Shown in pieces: positions 44,317 to 54,649 of a stretch of DNA of 64,000 nucleotides. Where the stretch lies: positions 411,108 through 475,107 of the forward strand of contig CAJNDT010000990.1 of NCBI GenBank assembly GCA_905221615.1. Direction: 5' to 3'. The position numbers and the translations under genes are program-made. Source of the DNA: Symbiodinium sp. CCMP2592 (taxonomy: Eukaryota; Sar; Dinophyceae; Suessiales; Symbiodiniaceae). A model generated the notes under the pieces. It was not told the origin of the DNA and ran no database searches. It saw nothing but the letters and a program-made list of their open reading frames with translations. Each line of letters opens with the position of its first letter. The stretch's first letter is position 1.

Positions 44317-44415
44317 TATAGGGGCCTTAATAATTAACATAGGGTTTTGGTGCCCATTATACTACAACTACTATAAAGGACCCCCGAAGAGAGTACTGGT
44401 AATTATTTAGGCCCC
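44317..44415. repeat. Family G element
   Basis: GGGGCCTTAATAATTAACAT at the left, GTACTGGTAATTATTTAGGC at the right; the best preserved G copy. Confidence 0.75.
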
Positions 44416-44518
44416 TGTCTTTTAGATGCTTCAGGCTTTCGGAGTGTCCCCGTAGTGTTCAACTCCAAACCTTTGAAGCCTCAACTCCTCCAAAACACGT
44501 AAAACACCTATAAGCCCC

Positions 44519-44538
44519 CCGGGGGGGGGGGGGGGGGT
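44519..44538. repeat. Poly-G run
   Basis: About 18 consecutive G after CCCCCC, a G-quadruplex-prone tract. Confidence 0.9.
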
Positions 44539-44599
44539 CGTTTAGAAAAATAGCACCTGCAGCTCAACAAAAACGCCATTGCACACCTATTCAAGCCTA

Positions 44600-45240
44600 A
44601 AACCCCCCAACCGTAATCAACCCTAAACCCTACACCCTAAACCCTCAATCCTGAAGCCTTTTTTCCCAGCCGTACCCTGCTGTGACTGACTCGCTTCCCT
44701 AAACCCTGAACCCCTAAACCCTGAACCCTAGACCCTAAACCCTAAACCCTCGGCCCTAGACCCTACGCCTCGCAACCCAACTTCTCCGCGATGAACCGGA
44801 TGTTTCTGCAGTGCGTGTTCGGCGTCAGGGTCTCCGACTTGAGGTCCTCGGCCGGTTTAGGATTTTAGCGGATTTTAGGCGATTTTAGCGTGATTTTTAG
44901 GGGACTTAGGGGATGTTAGGGTGATTTTAAGGAGATTTTAAGTGATTTTAGGGGGATTTTAGGGAATTTTAGTGGGACTTTAGGGGTTCAGGGTTGAGGG
45001 CTCTAGGGTTTAGGGGGTTTTATAGGGGTTAGGGCTTTAGGGATTTCAGGGTTTCGCTCTTTAGGGCTTTGGGGGATTTTTAAGGGGAGCGTAGGGGTTT
45101 GTAGGGGTTGGGGCTTTGGGGTTAAGGGTTCAGTGTTTAGGGCTTTAATCTAGGGTATTGTAAGGGATTTTAAGGGTTTCTAAGGGTTAGGGCTTTAGGG
45201 TTTAGGTTGGGCCTTGGGCTTAGGGTTTCGGGTTCTTCTG
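44600..45240. repeat. CCCTAAA tract then GATTTTAG repeats
   Basis: CCCTAAACCCT units to 44760, then from 44850 degenerate GGATTTTAGGGGGATTTTAG units and TTTAGGG to 45220. No gene. Confidence 0.7.
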
Positions 45241-45485
45241 ATTCTGAGCTATTTCGGGCCAGGCAAGACTCCGCATCCCTAAACCGCATTACTGTTCTCT
45301 CCAGGGCATCCAATTCAAACACTCACCACGATATGTGAAGGTGGGCATATGTCCTCGCCTAACAACCCTAACATTCTATGGTTCAGGGTTTAGGAGTCGA
45401 GGGAACCCTACATTACATCTCCCGCCGCTACCGCGAAACTGAAGTACCCTAGACCCACAACTCAACACCTGACCCTGAAACCCTC

Positions 45486-45609
45486 TACTTGGATGGGCAG
45501 GGGACTTAGTAAGTAGGTTATAAGTAGGGTTATAATTGGGGTAACTCCATTTAGGGGACTTATAACTCTACTTATAAACTGCTTACTAAGTCCCTTGCCC
45601 CTCCAAGTA
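45486..45609. repeat. Family B palindromic element, copy
   Basis: TACTTGGATGGGCAGGGGAC to CCTTGCCCCTCCAAGTA, with GTAAGTAGG arms. Confidence 0.85.
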
Positions 45610-45684
45610 TGCCAAGCTCTGTAGCCCGCCAACCTGCACCCCTCCCCCCTGACTAAAACCCAGTTCACAAATCGAAAGAACCCA

Positions 45685-45793
45685 CCCATAGAGCCCAATA
45701 CCCCTTAATTTGAGGAATATACCTTAAATCCTAATATGAAGCCCTTAATGCTTTAAGGATATTTCTCAATTACGGGGTATTGGGCTTTCTGGG
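45685..45793. repeat. Family A palindromic element, copy
   Basis: CCCATAGAGCCCAATACCCC to ACGGGGTATTGGGCTTTCTGGG (partly shown), 109 bp. Lies 76 bp from a family B copy. Confidence 0.75.
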
Positions 45794-45868
45794 CAAACCT
45801 GGCCACTGGAGGCAGCCAAAACCCAAGCAAACCTCTTCCAAGAGGTTCTCCACAACTTAGGGTTTAGG

Positions 45869-45979
45869 TTGGAAGGGGCCCCCACCCTGTAATAGTGGTA
45901 TAATAGGAATATAATAGGGCCATAATGTAATCCTTAAAGTCACTATTACAGGGTGGGGGCCCCTTCTAAGGTTTAGGGT
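45869..45979. repeat. Single-copy palindrome
   Basis: GGAAGGGGCCCCCACCCTGT with AATAGTG at the left, inverted CACTATTACAGGGTGGGGGC then CCCTTC at the right. Long, nearly perfect arms. Confidence 0.8.
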
Positions 45980-46556
45980 TCAGGGCATCCAGGATCCCTC
46001 GATGGCTTGAAGAATGCTTCTGGCATCAAGAGTTTTCATGTGGACCACTCATATTGGGCATCCCTACAGACCTTGAGGAGTAAAGCCCTGAACCATAAAT
46101 TTCTCAAAAGCCGTATCCTGTAGTACAGTCCCAAACTAAAACATCTGAAACCCTATCCTTCAGTTTAAGAACATCCCTAAACCCCAAACCGAACCCTATA
46201 CCCTACACGCTAACCCCACACCCTGCGACGAAAGCTCGTATCGGTGTTCAGTCAGCGACGCTGCGAACAGACGGAGCAGCTCCTCGGAAAATTTCCCAAA
46301 ACTCGAAACCCTAAACCCTAAACCTTAGACCCCAAGCCCTGATGGGTTGAGGGGCTTAGGATTTGCGATGACCTGGACGCTAAGAAACCCGCATTTTTAG
46401 GGCTTCTTGTAGAAGCCCTGTAAAAAGCAGCTTCATTTGTGGCAAAATACACCCTACACCCTAAACCCTAAGGTTCACCTCTGGGGTCTGGCGGGCAAAT
46501 AGGGTTGGCCTTTGGGGAGGAAGGAGATAAACACTCAAGCAGGTTGGGGTCATGAG

Positions 46557-46664
46557 CCCAGAGCCTCCAAAACCCCTGAATTAAGGAATATACCTTAAAT
46601 TATTATCGGATCCCTGATATGATTTAAGGTATATTCCCTAATTAAGGGGTTTTGGAGGCTCTGG
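46557..46664. repeat. Family A variant
   Basis: CCCAGAGCCTCCAAAACCCC to GGGGTTTTGGAGGCTCTGGG, perfect 20-base arms; tips differ from the main family while the centre (ATATACCTTAAAT) matches. Confidence 0.8.
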
Positions 46665-47660
46665 GAGGATGCTTAAACATGCTAAACCCTGAACTCTGAA
46701 CCCAAAATCCTCGACCAGGATCCCTGGACGCTTCGAGGGCCTAGGTTCAGGGCTTTAGACAGGCCTGAGCGCTTTGGAGTTTGGGGCTCAGGGGTATCGA
46801 AACTTACGTGTTCAGACCTTTCGGGTTTAGAGATTTAGGGCTTGGGGCTTTGGGTTTAGAGGTTGAGGGTCTAGATGTCCTACCTGTGGTAAACCCTGAA
46901 CTCCAGACCCCAAGCTCCAAATTCTATAAACCCTAGGCCACGAACCCTAAACCCTAAACCCACACGTCCCAAGCTACCCTTACCCACCGTCCTCTCCCTC
47001 CTCTCGCTGCTCAAGCTCGTCCGCCAGCTCTTGATCCCATACCTGTTCAGGAGCTTCAGGCGCTAGAAGCCTTTAGGGCGTGGGGTCTAGAAAGTTCAGC
47101 GGGCCTTAATGAATATTACAGGATATGGGTTTATACTGTATTTTTGTTATTGTTACTATTGTTGTTATTGTTATTATTGTCTTTATTTTGATTATGCGAT
47201 CATTATCTTTAGTGTTATTGTTCTTGCTTGTCTTATTACTATTAATCTTGTAATCTACTTATATAACCATAGTATAATCTGTTTAAAAGTACGGAACCCT
47301 AACGAGCAGGTTCAGGACTTGGGAGTGGTCAGTTGGGCGAATATGAGGACAAAAATTTAGTACAACCAGGGCCCTCGAAGTGCTCCCCGGATGCTCCAGA
47401 AAACAGGGAGAGGGTTCAGGCCGCTACGTTGAAGTTCGAAGAGAGCCTGATCTTGTGAAGGAAGTTGAGGGTCTGGGGCCGCATGAATAAACACTAAACC
47501 ATGAAGCCACATGCCTAAAAACCCTAAACCCATATTGCAGAGTAAACACCAAAGCCCCACAACTCCTTCACAAACCCTGGACTTTGCGGAAATGGCAGCT
47601 TGACTTAGCCTTCAGACCGGTCTTCCCACATTTTGTCCGGATGCGGTTGTCAAGGATAGG
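46665..47660. other. Gap 46.7-47.66 kb
   Basis: Telomere-type patches, a TTATTGTTA-rich stretch at 47140-47240, and unique sequence. Weak open frames only (47109-47360 plus, 47357-47560 minus). Confidence 0.35.
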
Positions 47661-47670
47661 AGGATTGTAG

Positions 47671-47806
47671 TGCTTGGAGGGTCGGGGGACTTAGTAACTG
47701 GTTATTTTAGGGACTTATAAGTACCATAACCCCAAATAGGGTCCCTTCTAGGGTACTTACAAGTCTACTTACTACCTACTTACTAAGTCCCCCGACCCTC
47801 CAAGTA
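47671..47806. repeat. Family B palindromic element, copy
   Basis: TGCTTGGAGGGTCGGGGGAC to CCCCCGACCCTCCAAGTA, about 136 bp, interior changed. Confidence 0.8.
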
Positions 47807-47959
47807 GTGGGGGCTCATCAGCTCCCCAGTCCCAGGTCCCTCTATTAATGCACTTGGGGGGCCTCGTTCACCTTCTCGTGGTACTGCGGTGAGCTCCGGT
47901 GATAGAAAGCGAGGTGGCCGAGCAGCGCGCCCAAGGATGGAAGTCCTCAGACAACGAAT

Positions 47960-48062
47960 ATTTCATAAAGTGCCTGAGTAACTAGAATGAATTTTTGTGG
48001 TATATTATATTATAGCTTTCATAAGGAGCTCCACAATAGTCTTCGCACTTGTTTAGGCCCTA
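47960..48062. repeat. Family G element (diverged)
   Basis: AAAGTGCCTGAGTAACTAGA at the left, CTTGTTTAGGCCC at the right, ATTATATTATAGC in the centre. Confidence 0.5.
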
Positions 48063-48110
48063 CATTAGTTGCATAAGGGATCTACAACGCCTCGGTTTTG
48101 GGTAAAGGCT

Positions 48111-48478
48111 TTATATGTTTTTTTGAATTGTCCTACGAACATACCCGGAGACCCAGCCGAACAACAAACTATTACAACCCCCAAAGAGACCTTGTACATG
48201 AACTACCAATAACCAGAACTTGTTTTCAAAAAAAACTGTAGAGAACGTGTGGAAGCACCAGCAACAAGAAACCAGAAATGCCGATAGGGACACTGCAGGC
48301 TACGAGCAACTCGAGAAAAACAAAAACTAACGACTATGTACCACGGAAACCCACCCCTTTTGTTTTTATAGAAGCCTCCTCGCGGAAAGGAAACTTGAAC
48401 ATTCAACAGGGCCTTCACAGACCTCGTACGAGTAGAAGCCCTGTTTCCAAGAAGCCATGCAACCCCGTCACGACCCAC
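48111..48478 (-). other. Open frames, minus strand, unassigned
   Basis: Two overlapping minus frames, 60 and 91 codons, in unique DNA (one with FYKNKRGGFPWYIVVSF). No splice signals settle the reading. Confidence 0.3.
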
Positions 48479-48554
48479 CCCAACCCTGAACCCTAAACTC
48501 TCAACTCTAGGCCCTAAACCCTAAACCTCTCTATCATATAGAAATATAGATTTT

Positions 48555-48720
48555 GAACATCTTCGTCGGCAAGGCCCACCGAAACTTCGTCTGCAAGGCC
48601 CGAAGGCCCGAATCTTCATCCGAAAGGCCGGAAACTCCGTCGGCAAGGCCCACCGAAACTTCATCTGGGTGAGCCTTGCCGACGGAGTGTCCGGCCTTTC
48701 GGGCGAAGAGCAAGGTTCGC
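48555..48720. repeat. CGTCGGCAAGGCCCACCG repeats with an inverted copy
   Basis: Direct units of CTTCGTCTGCAAGGCC and CCGTCGGCAAGGCCC, then an inverted GCCTTGCCGACGGAG at 48672-48690. Hairpin potential. Confidence 0.7.
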
Positions 48721-48975
48721 TCAAAACTTCGTAGGGTTTCGTCCTTAAGGTTTCGTCCTTAAGGTTTCGGCCTTAAGGTTTCGGCCTTAAGGTTTCGGCC
48801 TTAGGGTTTCGGCCTAAGGGTTTCGGCTTCTGGGTGTCGGCCCCAAGTTTGCGTCCTTGGGGTTTGGGCTTTAGGGTTTCGGCCATAGGATGTCGGTCAT
48901 GGGGTCTCGGCCTGAGGGTCTTTTCGGCCTTAGCCTTAGGATTTCAGTCCGTCATAGAGTTTCGGCCTTCGGGAA
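48720..48975. repeat. GGTTTCGGCCTTAAGG minisatellite
   Basis: About 16-bp units GGTTTCG(T/G)CCTTAAG repeated five or six times nearly intact, then decaying through GGTTTCGGCCATAGG to about 48975. Confidence 0.85.
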
Positions 48976-49254
48976 AGAAGCCTTTAACCCAGAAGAAATT
49001 GAAATCAGCTGTGTGAGGAATATGAATCCTTCTATTTTCTCATCCTTCTATTTTCTTAATGTTCCGGGATTCTTTGGGCGGGTGGGTTTTTTCTTACTTC
49101 CGAAACCGCCAGCTCGACTAGAGACGGCTCGATCCGGAGTTGCTGAACTCTAAACCCTGAGCCCTAAACCCCTAAAAAGGGGCAGGGCTCCCCAATCTTT
49201 CGCCAAGCTGTTGCCACACCCTGTCGGGCAGTCAGCAGCTGTGCAGCGAAACGG

Positions 49255-49345
49255 CCTGATCTTGGGGTTTAGGGTTTGGGGTTGAGGATTTAGGGTTTAA
49301 GGGGTTAGGGTTTAAGGCAGTTAAGGTTAGGTTTTAGAGTGGCCG
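49255..49345. repeat. TTTAGGG patch
   Basis: GGGTTTAGGGTTTGGGG and related units. Confidence 0.75.
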
Positions 49346-49555
49346 TGATGTCAAATAGAGTTGCGGTTTTGCCTAGGGTTTTTTGCAAAGTTCTTGCAGG
49401 ATTGCGCCAAGGTTTCATTGTCTGTAGAGGGACATTCAGAATCAGAATGGGGTTGTGCGGTATACTGTAACATAGGTGGACTACAGAGAAACTATTGACA
49501 AGAGTTCTTCAGACCTCTTTACAGGGTGGCCTTCGAGTTTGGGGTGTAGGATTTG

Positions 49556-49655
49556 GAGGTTTCCGAAAATAGGGTACCCTGATATAGTACCCCAAATAGT
49601 AGGATCCTTATTTTAAGGACAGCAAAATAAGGTACCCCTAATGTTTCAAACTCCC
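49556..49655. repeat. Family D palindromic element
   Basis: GGAGGTTTCCGAAAATAGGG at the left, inverted CCCCTAATGTTTCAAACTCC at the right. Confidence 0.7.
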
Positions 49656-49720
49656 ATTTTAGGTTTACGATTGAAGGGTTTTGGGTGTCGCGTTTGGGGC
49701 TCCCGGTTTTAGTGATAAGC

Positions 49721-49803
49721 GGCCCCCATAGTAGTTCCTTTTTGGGGTTGATATTTAGAAGCCTATAAAATAATCCAAAAAGGAACTACTATTGGGCCTC
49801 TGG
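49721..49803. repeat. Single-copy palindrome Q
   Basis: GGCCCCCATAGTAGTTCCTT at the left, inverted AAAGGAACTACTATTGGGCC at the right, about 83 bp. Confidence 0.75.
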
Positions 49804-50636
49804 GTATAAAGTCAAAGAGTTTCATACCTAGGTGATACTGCTCTATGCAGGCTTACAGTTGAATTACAGTTGAAAGCTGTTGGAATTAAGTCTCTCGGGC
49901 TTATGGGGCTACAGGGTCGGCTTCTGTGGAAGTTCTACGGCTGAGCATCACCACTTCTTTACAGTTCATAAATCCCGAGGGGAGGAGGGGTCAAAGCACA
50001 GGTGAACTGAGCATCATCGCCATCTGCAGGAGCTACCCTCAACTCCCGCACAAAGGCCACAAGTCTGAAAAAAAAAATCATCTTGCTGCAAGGACTCAGA
50101 GCCGCAAATCCAAAACCCTAAAGCAGATTGAACCGTCCTGAAGCCTGGTCGCTTAAAGAGAAACTGCCAGGCTCCTCCTCTCAGAAGCCCAAAGTGAAGG
50201 ACTAAAGCCCTTACCAAAGCCCCAAAGCCTAAACCGTAAACCCCGAAACCCCAATAGCCCTGAACCCTGAACCCTAGGTCCTAGACCCCACCCCAAAGCC
50301 GACACTTCGAAGCCCTTGGAGACCTATATGCCTAATTAGGGCTTAGGGCTTAGAGTAAAAGCCTAAAGCCGAAACACACTACGTACCCCAACCCTTGAAC
50401 CCCCGAGCGAAAAAGCCCGAGATCTCGGGTCTTCTCAGGCTGCCGTTGTGTTTCCCTTATTGGGTAGCTGAGGCCTAATTAAACCCTAAACCCTAAACCC
50501 CGAACCCCTAAACCCTGAAACCCTAAACCATTAACCCCTAAACCCTAAACCCATGTGGGACCAGAGAAACAGCGCGAACAGCCGTCCGAGGAGCGTCATT
50601 CTGACCTGCTCTTTCAAGCCCAGCCTGTTCAGGGCT
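49804..50636. other. Gap 49.8-50.6 kb
   Basis: Unique sequence and CCCTAAACCC patches (50215-50300, 50480-50560). A 67-71 codon frame pair at 49926-50217 on both strands is unsupported. Confidence 0.35.
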
Positions 50637-50730
50637 ATATAGGGGCTTTAGTATTTAGAATAGGGTTTTCGGGCCCGTTCTGCTATAGTTATAATCCGAA
50701 AATGGTATTGTTAGTTAACTAAAGGCCCCT
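50637..50730. repeat. Family G element
   Basis: GGGGCTTTAGTATTTAGAAT at the left, TTAGTTAACTAAAGGCCCC at the right. Confidence 0.6.
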
Positions 50731-50872
50731 AAATTATTTAGGTTTTTTCTTTGGATTCAAGGTTTCGGGGTGGAGGCTTTAGGGCTTGTTTTCAAGACCA
50801 TCGGGTCCGGGAATTCGGGCTAGGCCCGCCGAGCTTTCAGGCTTTGGGGCTTCGCAGCGGTTTAGGGTTTAC

Positions 50873-50970
50873 AGTAGAAGCCAGAAAGTTGGAATATCAT
50901 TATCGTAACCCCTTTAAAATAAATTATAGGGATCCTACCATTAATCCATATTCCAACTCTCTGGAGTTCC
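50873..50970. repeat. Family E element, copy
   Basis: GTAGAAGCCAGAAAGTTGG at the left, CCAACTCTCTGGAGTTCC at the right. Confidence 0.7.
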
Positions 50971-51044
50971 CTTTAGGGTTTAGGGTTTAGGGGCCCAGGG
51001 CTTTTCAAAGAGCCTGCGGGCTTGAAAGCCCCGGATATGAAATG

Positions 51045-51275
51045 TACTTGGAGGGGCAGGGGACTTAGTAAGTAGGTTATACGTAGGGTTTTTATAATTG
51101 GGGTAACTCCATTTAGCGTGCTTATAACTCTACTTATAACCTACCTACTACGGTTGATGATATAAATCCTGCATTACCTTAATGACCCTAAGCTATGGGA
51201 ATTATGTTATATTCCTTATTATGTGTCATGCAGGATTTATATCATCAGCCGCAAGTCCCCTGCTTCTTCAAGTAG
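51045..51275. repeat. Family B element interrupted by a family C element
   Basis: Outer B ends TACTTGGAGGGGCAGGGGAC at 51045 and CTGCTTCTTCAAGTA at about 51261-51275. The right arm is split by the C element at 51149-51253. In an uninterrupted B copy the arm reads CCTACTTACTAAGTCCCC; here it reads CCTACTA, then C, then CAAGTCCCC. Confidence 0.85.
51149..51253. mobile_element. Family C palindromic element, copy 3, nested
   Basis: CGGTTGATGATATAAATCC to GGATTTATATCATCAGCCG, flanked by TA on the left and CA (probably a mutated TA) on the right, as expected of a TA target-site duplication. Shows C moved after this B copy was already in place. Confidence 0.8.
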
Positions 51276-51299
51276 GGTTCGTTCGAGCCGTGTTTTTCT

Positions 51300-51920
51300 G
51301 AAAGTTGAGAAGGGCCTGGGTCGGTTGGTTTAGGGTTTAGGGTTCAAGGTAAAACCAGGGTCCCTTTCATTTCCATGTCTTGGTGGTTTTCTTCAACAAG
51401 AGGCTACAGAAAACCCGGTTATGGTCAAGTTATGGTGGTTTCAAGTAGCTTTTGGCTCCGAAATCAGCGACTTTATCTCCGTTTGCAGCTCAGACAGTGG
51501 TGGCTACCTGGACCCCAACAGCACGTAAAGACTAATAACCGTTTCTAAATTGTTGGGCCATTAATTTACCTACTTTTCTGATGAAGTACTCCTGGACAGA
51601 CCTGGAACACGGCTTGCCCCTGTAGGGTCAGGGTTCAGGGCTTAGGTAGGCAACCTTGCCTGGCCCTGTTTTGAACCCTAAACCGTCCCTGAATAAACGT
51701 CCTGAAGCCCGATAAAAAAACCCACGACAGACCCAAATTCAGGAAAACTCATGGTTAACCCGAAACAACCGCTTAGCATTTCAAGTCCCACCAAAACCTG
51801 GACAACGCTTCGACTTCGGTAAGCCTTTACGAAACCTAAACCCTAGACCCTACACCCCGGCTAAACCCTATGCCCTAAACCCTATATCCTGAACCCTATA
51901 CCCTAAACCCGAACCCTTTA
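51300..51920. other. Gap 51.3-51.9 kb
   Basis: Unique sequence followed by CCCTATACCCTAAACCC tract (51840-51910). No gene supported. Confidence 0.35.
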
Positions 51921-51925
51921 TGCCC

Positions 51926-52029
51926 TACGGTTGATGATATAAATCCTGCATTACCCATAATAAGGAATATACCATAATTCCCATAGTTTAGGTCTTTAAG
52001 GTAATGCAGGATTTGTATCATCAAACGTA
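51926..52029. repeat. Family C palindromic element, copy 4
   Basis: TACGGTTGATGATATAAATC to GATTTGTATCATCAAACGTA, 104 bp. Confidence 0.85.
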
Positions 52030-52088
52030 AGACGCCGGACTGGCCTGAGGGCTTCCTGGGCCAATTGCCTGAGCTTTGGCCTCAGCGA

Positions 52089-52188
52089 CCCAGAGAGCCC
52101 ACACAATACCCAGTAGTTAAGGAATACTGTATGCCTTAAATCATCAGGGGCTTTATCTTAAGGGGGCACGGGCATTGGGCTCTCTGGG
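52089..52188. repeat. Family A element (shortened)
   Basis: CCCAGAGAGCCCACACAATA to GCATTGGGCTCTCTGGGG; part of the centre is lost. Confidence 0.7.
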
Positions 52189-52259
52189 GAAAGGGAGGAG
52201 CAGTTCGCGCTTGGGGTGTTTTGGGTTTAAAGGCTTTACGGGCTTGGTGTTTGGTGGTT

Positions 52260-52400
52260 CGGGTTTTAGGGTTTAGGGGGTTTGAGGGTTCGGGGCTAGG
52301 GTTTAGGGTTCAGGGCTTGGGAGGGTTTAGGGTTTAGGGTTTAGGGTTTAGGGCTTAGGGCTTAGGGTTTAGGGTTTAGGGTTTAGGGTTTACGGCTTCT
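52260..52400. repeat. Interstitial TTTAGGG tract
   Basis: About 18 TTTAGGG-type units, several consecutive and perfect (52325-52395). Confidence 0.9.
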
Positions 52401-52560
52401 TTGGGGATGCATGAAGGCTTAGTCATCATGTAAACACACTTTGCAATAGTTTGAACCGTGGGCCTTTTGCGTGATCCTCTAAGTAAGACAAGCCTGTGCT
52501 GGGGCCGCCAGACTCCGGAGGTTTCGGGGTTGGTATACTCTGTTCAAACGCACCAAACTC

Positions 52561-52664
52561 TGCGGTTGATGATAAAAATCCTGCATTACCCATAATTGGG
52601 AATATGTGAGAATTGTGGTATACTCCTTATTATGGGTAATGCAGGATTTATACCATCAACCGTA
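52561..52664. repeat. Family C palindromic element, copy 5
   Basis: TGCGGTTGATGATAAAAATC to GATTTATACCATCAACCGTA; the inner half is also palindromic (ATTACCCATAAT..ATTATGGGTAAT). Confidence 0.85.
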
Positions 52665-52686
52665 GCACCCCAAAGCCCCAAACCCT

Positions 52687-52795
52687 CCCAGAGAGCCCAA
52701 TACCCCTTGATTAAGGAATATAGCAAATATCATTATATGAAGCCCTTAATGATTTAAGGGATATAGCTTAACTAAGGGGTATTGGGCTCTCTGGG
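52687..52795. repeat. Family A palindromic element, copy
   Basis: CCCAGAGAGCCCAATACCCC to GGGGTATTGGGCTCTCTGGG, perfect 20-base arms; 22 bp from a family C copy. Confidence 0.9.
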
Positions 52796-52866
52796 GTAAG
52801 CCTAAAATCCCAAGTCCCAAAGGTTCGAGGAAACATCGACGACTCCCCAGCGACAACAGCCGGGGA

Positions 52867-53313
52867 TTGTTGCAACAAATGTCATGTGTGTGCACCTCTA
52901 CGTACGACGATAACGAGTCTCTAAGAAGATGCCTTGGGTTCGAAAAAACCCTAGAGTCAGCTACGAGGTTTGTCAAGGCCGAGAAAAAATTGTTTAAATC
53001 AAACCATGGAGGCCGAGTCACCAGTCTGTTCAAACTGGATTCGCAAGCTGAAGCGCTTCAACCCTCTCGGTTCAGCTCCAAATCTACAGACCATTCGCAG
53101 TCCTTCGATTCAAGAGACCCCAATCAAGCAACAGCTGACAAAGTGCTGGAGTTCCGAGGCCATGCCCAATCTGAAGGATGCCTCAGGCATGCTTTGGCAC
53201 CGGAGAATTTCCGAACGATTGGCAATCTGAATCTTCATCTATATAATTACCCGGACCCGAAAATGCTTAGAACAATAGCCTTTATAGGTATTATAGGTCT
53301 TGCCCCGCATTAA
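52867..53313 (+). CDS. Hypothetical ORF, 148 codons, plus strand
   Basis: The longest non-repetitive ATG frame of this part of the window. Contains SLRRCLGFEKTLESA and VKAEKKLFKSNHGG and ends with a hydrophobic IAFIGIIGL. A second plus frame (52970-53230) and a minus frame overlap. No family recognised; a single exon or chance frame are both possible. Confidence 0.35.
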   Translation: MLQQMSCVCTSTYDDNESLRRCLGFEKTLESATRFVKAEKKLFKSNHGGRVTSLFKLDSQAEALQPSRFSSKSTDHSQSFDSRDPNQATADKVLEFRGHAQSEGCLRHALAPENFRTIGNLNLHLYNYPDPKMLRTIAFIGIIGLAPH

Positions 53314-53344
53314 TTTCACCTAGTGTGGGGTATTTTCGTGAACC

Positions 53345-53560
53345 CCAAAACACAGCAATCCCTATAGATCCCTTTGATTTAAGGAACCCTAGATCCCCTT
53401 TAGATCCCTTTAAGGAACCCTTATTATAGCTCTCCAAACCCCCAAATCCAGATCGAAGAGCCAGAACCCCAAACTCTAAAGCCTCGGCTGGTTTGCAGGG
53501 CGAGGGGTTTACACGGTTTAGGGTTTAGGGTTTAGGGTTTAGGTAGGAGTTAAGATCAAG
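53345..53560. repeat. ATCCCTTTAAGGAACCC blocks and TTTAGGG tract
   Basis: Three AGATCCCTTTAAGGAACCC-like blocks (53360-53420) and four TTTAGGG units (53517-53545). Confidence 0.7.
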
Positions 53561-53652
53561 GGAACCCTTGGGGATATAGACCCTCTCATTAGGGGCCCCT
53601 TTGAAGAGAGAAAGAAGTATTGTGAAGAAGGGTCCCCTTTAAGGGGTCTCCC

Positions 53653-53777
53653 TACTTGGAGGGGCAGGGGACTTAGTAAGTAGGTTATAAGTAGGGTTAT
53701 CATTGGGGTAACTCCATTTAGGGGACTTATAACTCTACTTATAAAACTGCTTACTAAGTCCCTTGCCCCTCCAAGTA
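53653..53777. repeat. Family B palindromic element, copy
   Basis: TACTTGGAGGGGCAGGGGAC to CCCTTGCCCCTCCAAGTA; directly abuts a family E element. Confidence 0.9.
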
Positions 53778-53779
53778 GA

Positions 53780-53896
53780 GTAGAAGCCAGAAAGTTGGAA
53801 CATCATTAGCCTCATGGCCTTAAGGTATAACATAGGGAATCCCAGCACAAATCATAATTACTAAATCCATGTTCTAACATTCCGGAGCTCACTACA
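53780..53896. repeat. Family E element, copy
   Basis: GTAGAAGCCAGAAAGTTGG to a worn right end ATGTTCTAACATTCCGGAGC; centre GGGAATCCCAGCAC. Confidence 0.7.
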
Positions 53897-53990
53897 ATAC
53901 TACTTAGGAATAGGGTTTATAGGGTATGATATCGCATAGCATCCTGGAGTTCGCTATAATGCTGTTTAGGAATGGTGTTTGGTGGTATAT

Positions 53991-54092
53991 TAAAGTTGGA
54001 ACATCATTATCCTCATGCCCTTACGCTAAAGAATAGGTAATCTCAGCAAGAATGATCCTCAATCTATGTTCCAACTCTCTGGGGTTCACTGT
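53991..54092. repeat. Family E element, copy
   Basis: TTAAAGTTGGAACATCATT at the left, ATGTTCCAACTCTCTGGGGT at the right. Confidence 0.65.
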
Positions 54093-54119
54093 ATAAGGGC
54101 TCTATAAAGGATTTAGGGA

Positions 54120-54580
54120 TTTAGGGGCCTTTAACAATTAGAACTGGGTTTTGGGGCCCATCTCTACGTTCTTTACGCCCCACAAAGCTTTAAACGACCT
54201 ACTGATGCCTCATAAATCTTCTGCTCCCTCTGCACTCTGATCGCCGGGTCGCGTTAAGCCTCCAAGACTTTAGCACCTTCTACCTTAATGTGGACCCGTC
54301 TATTGATAACCGCCCCTCCCTGAAAAATTAGAGTTTTAGGCCGGATCCGAAAGGAAAGGCTCGTAAGGAAACAAAGTGGTTTACTAACCAGGTGTTTGCA
54401 TTGCAAGCCCGATGACGCCCCTGTCATCTCCGAATAACACCCCCTATGAGGACCCTTACCCCCAAGCCGAGAACCCTAAGCTGCAAGCTTGCCTTCTCCA
54501 GCTAATTGCAGCAGAGACACACCAGTGACTTCGACCCACGATTTGCCCTGACGTTTTTCCTCGGCGACGCATGGCCATTC
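54120..54580. other. Gap 54.1-54.58 kb
   Basis: A family G half end at 54129-54160, then unique sequence with no supported gene. Confidence 0.35.
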
Positions 54581-54649
54581 AGTGGCTACACCGGGGGTGT
54601 ATTGAGTTTTGGTCTTGAGTTCCTTGAGCTCAGCTTCGCATTTGGACCT

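Noticed and set aside
53991..54092. Plus-strand ORFs inside family E copies
   Set aside because: Short frames within a palindromic repeat; no splice or coding support.
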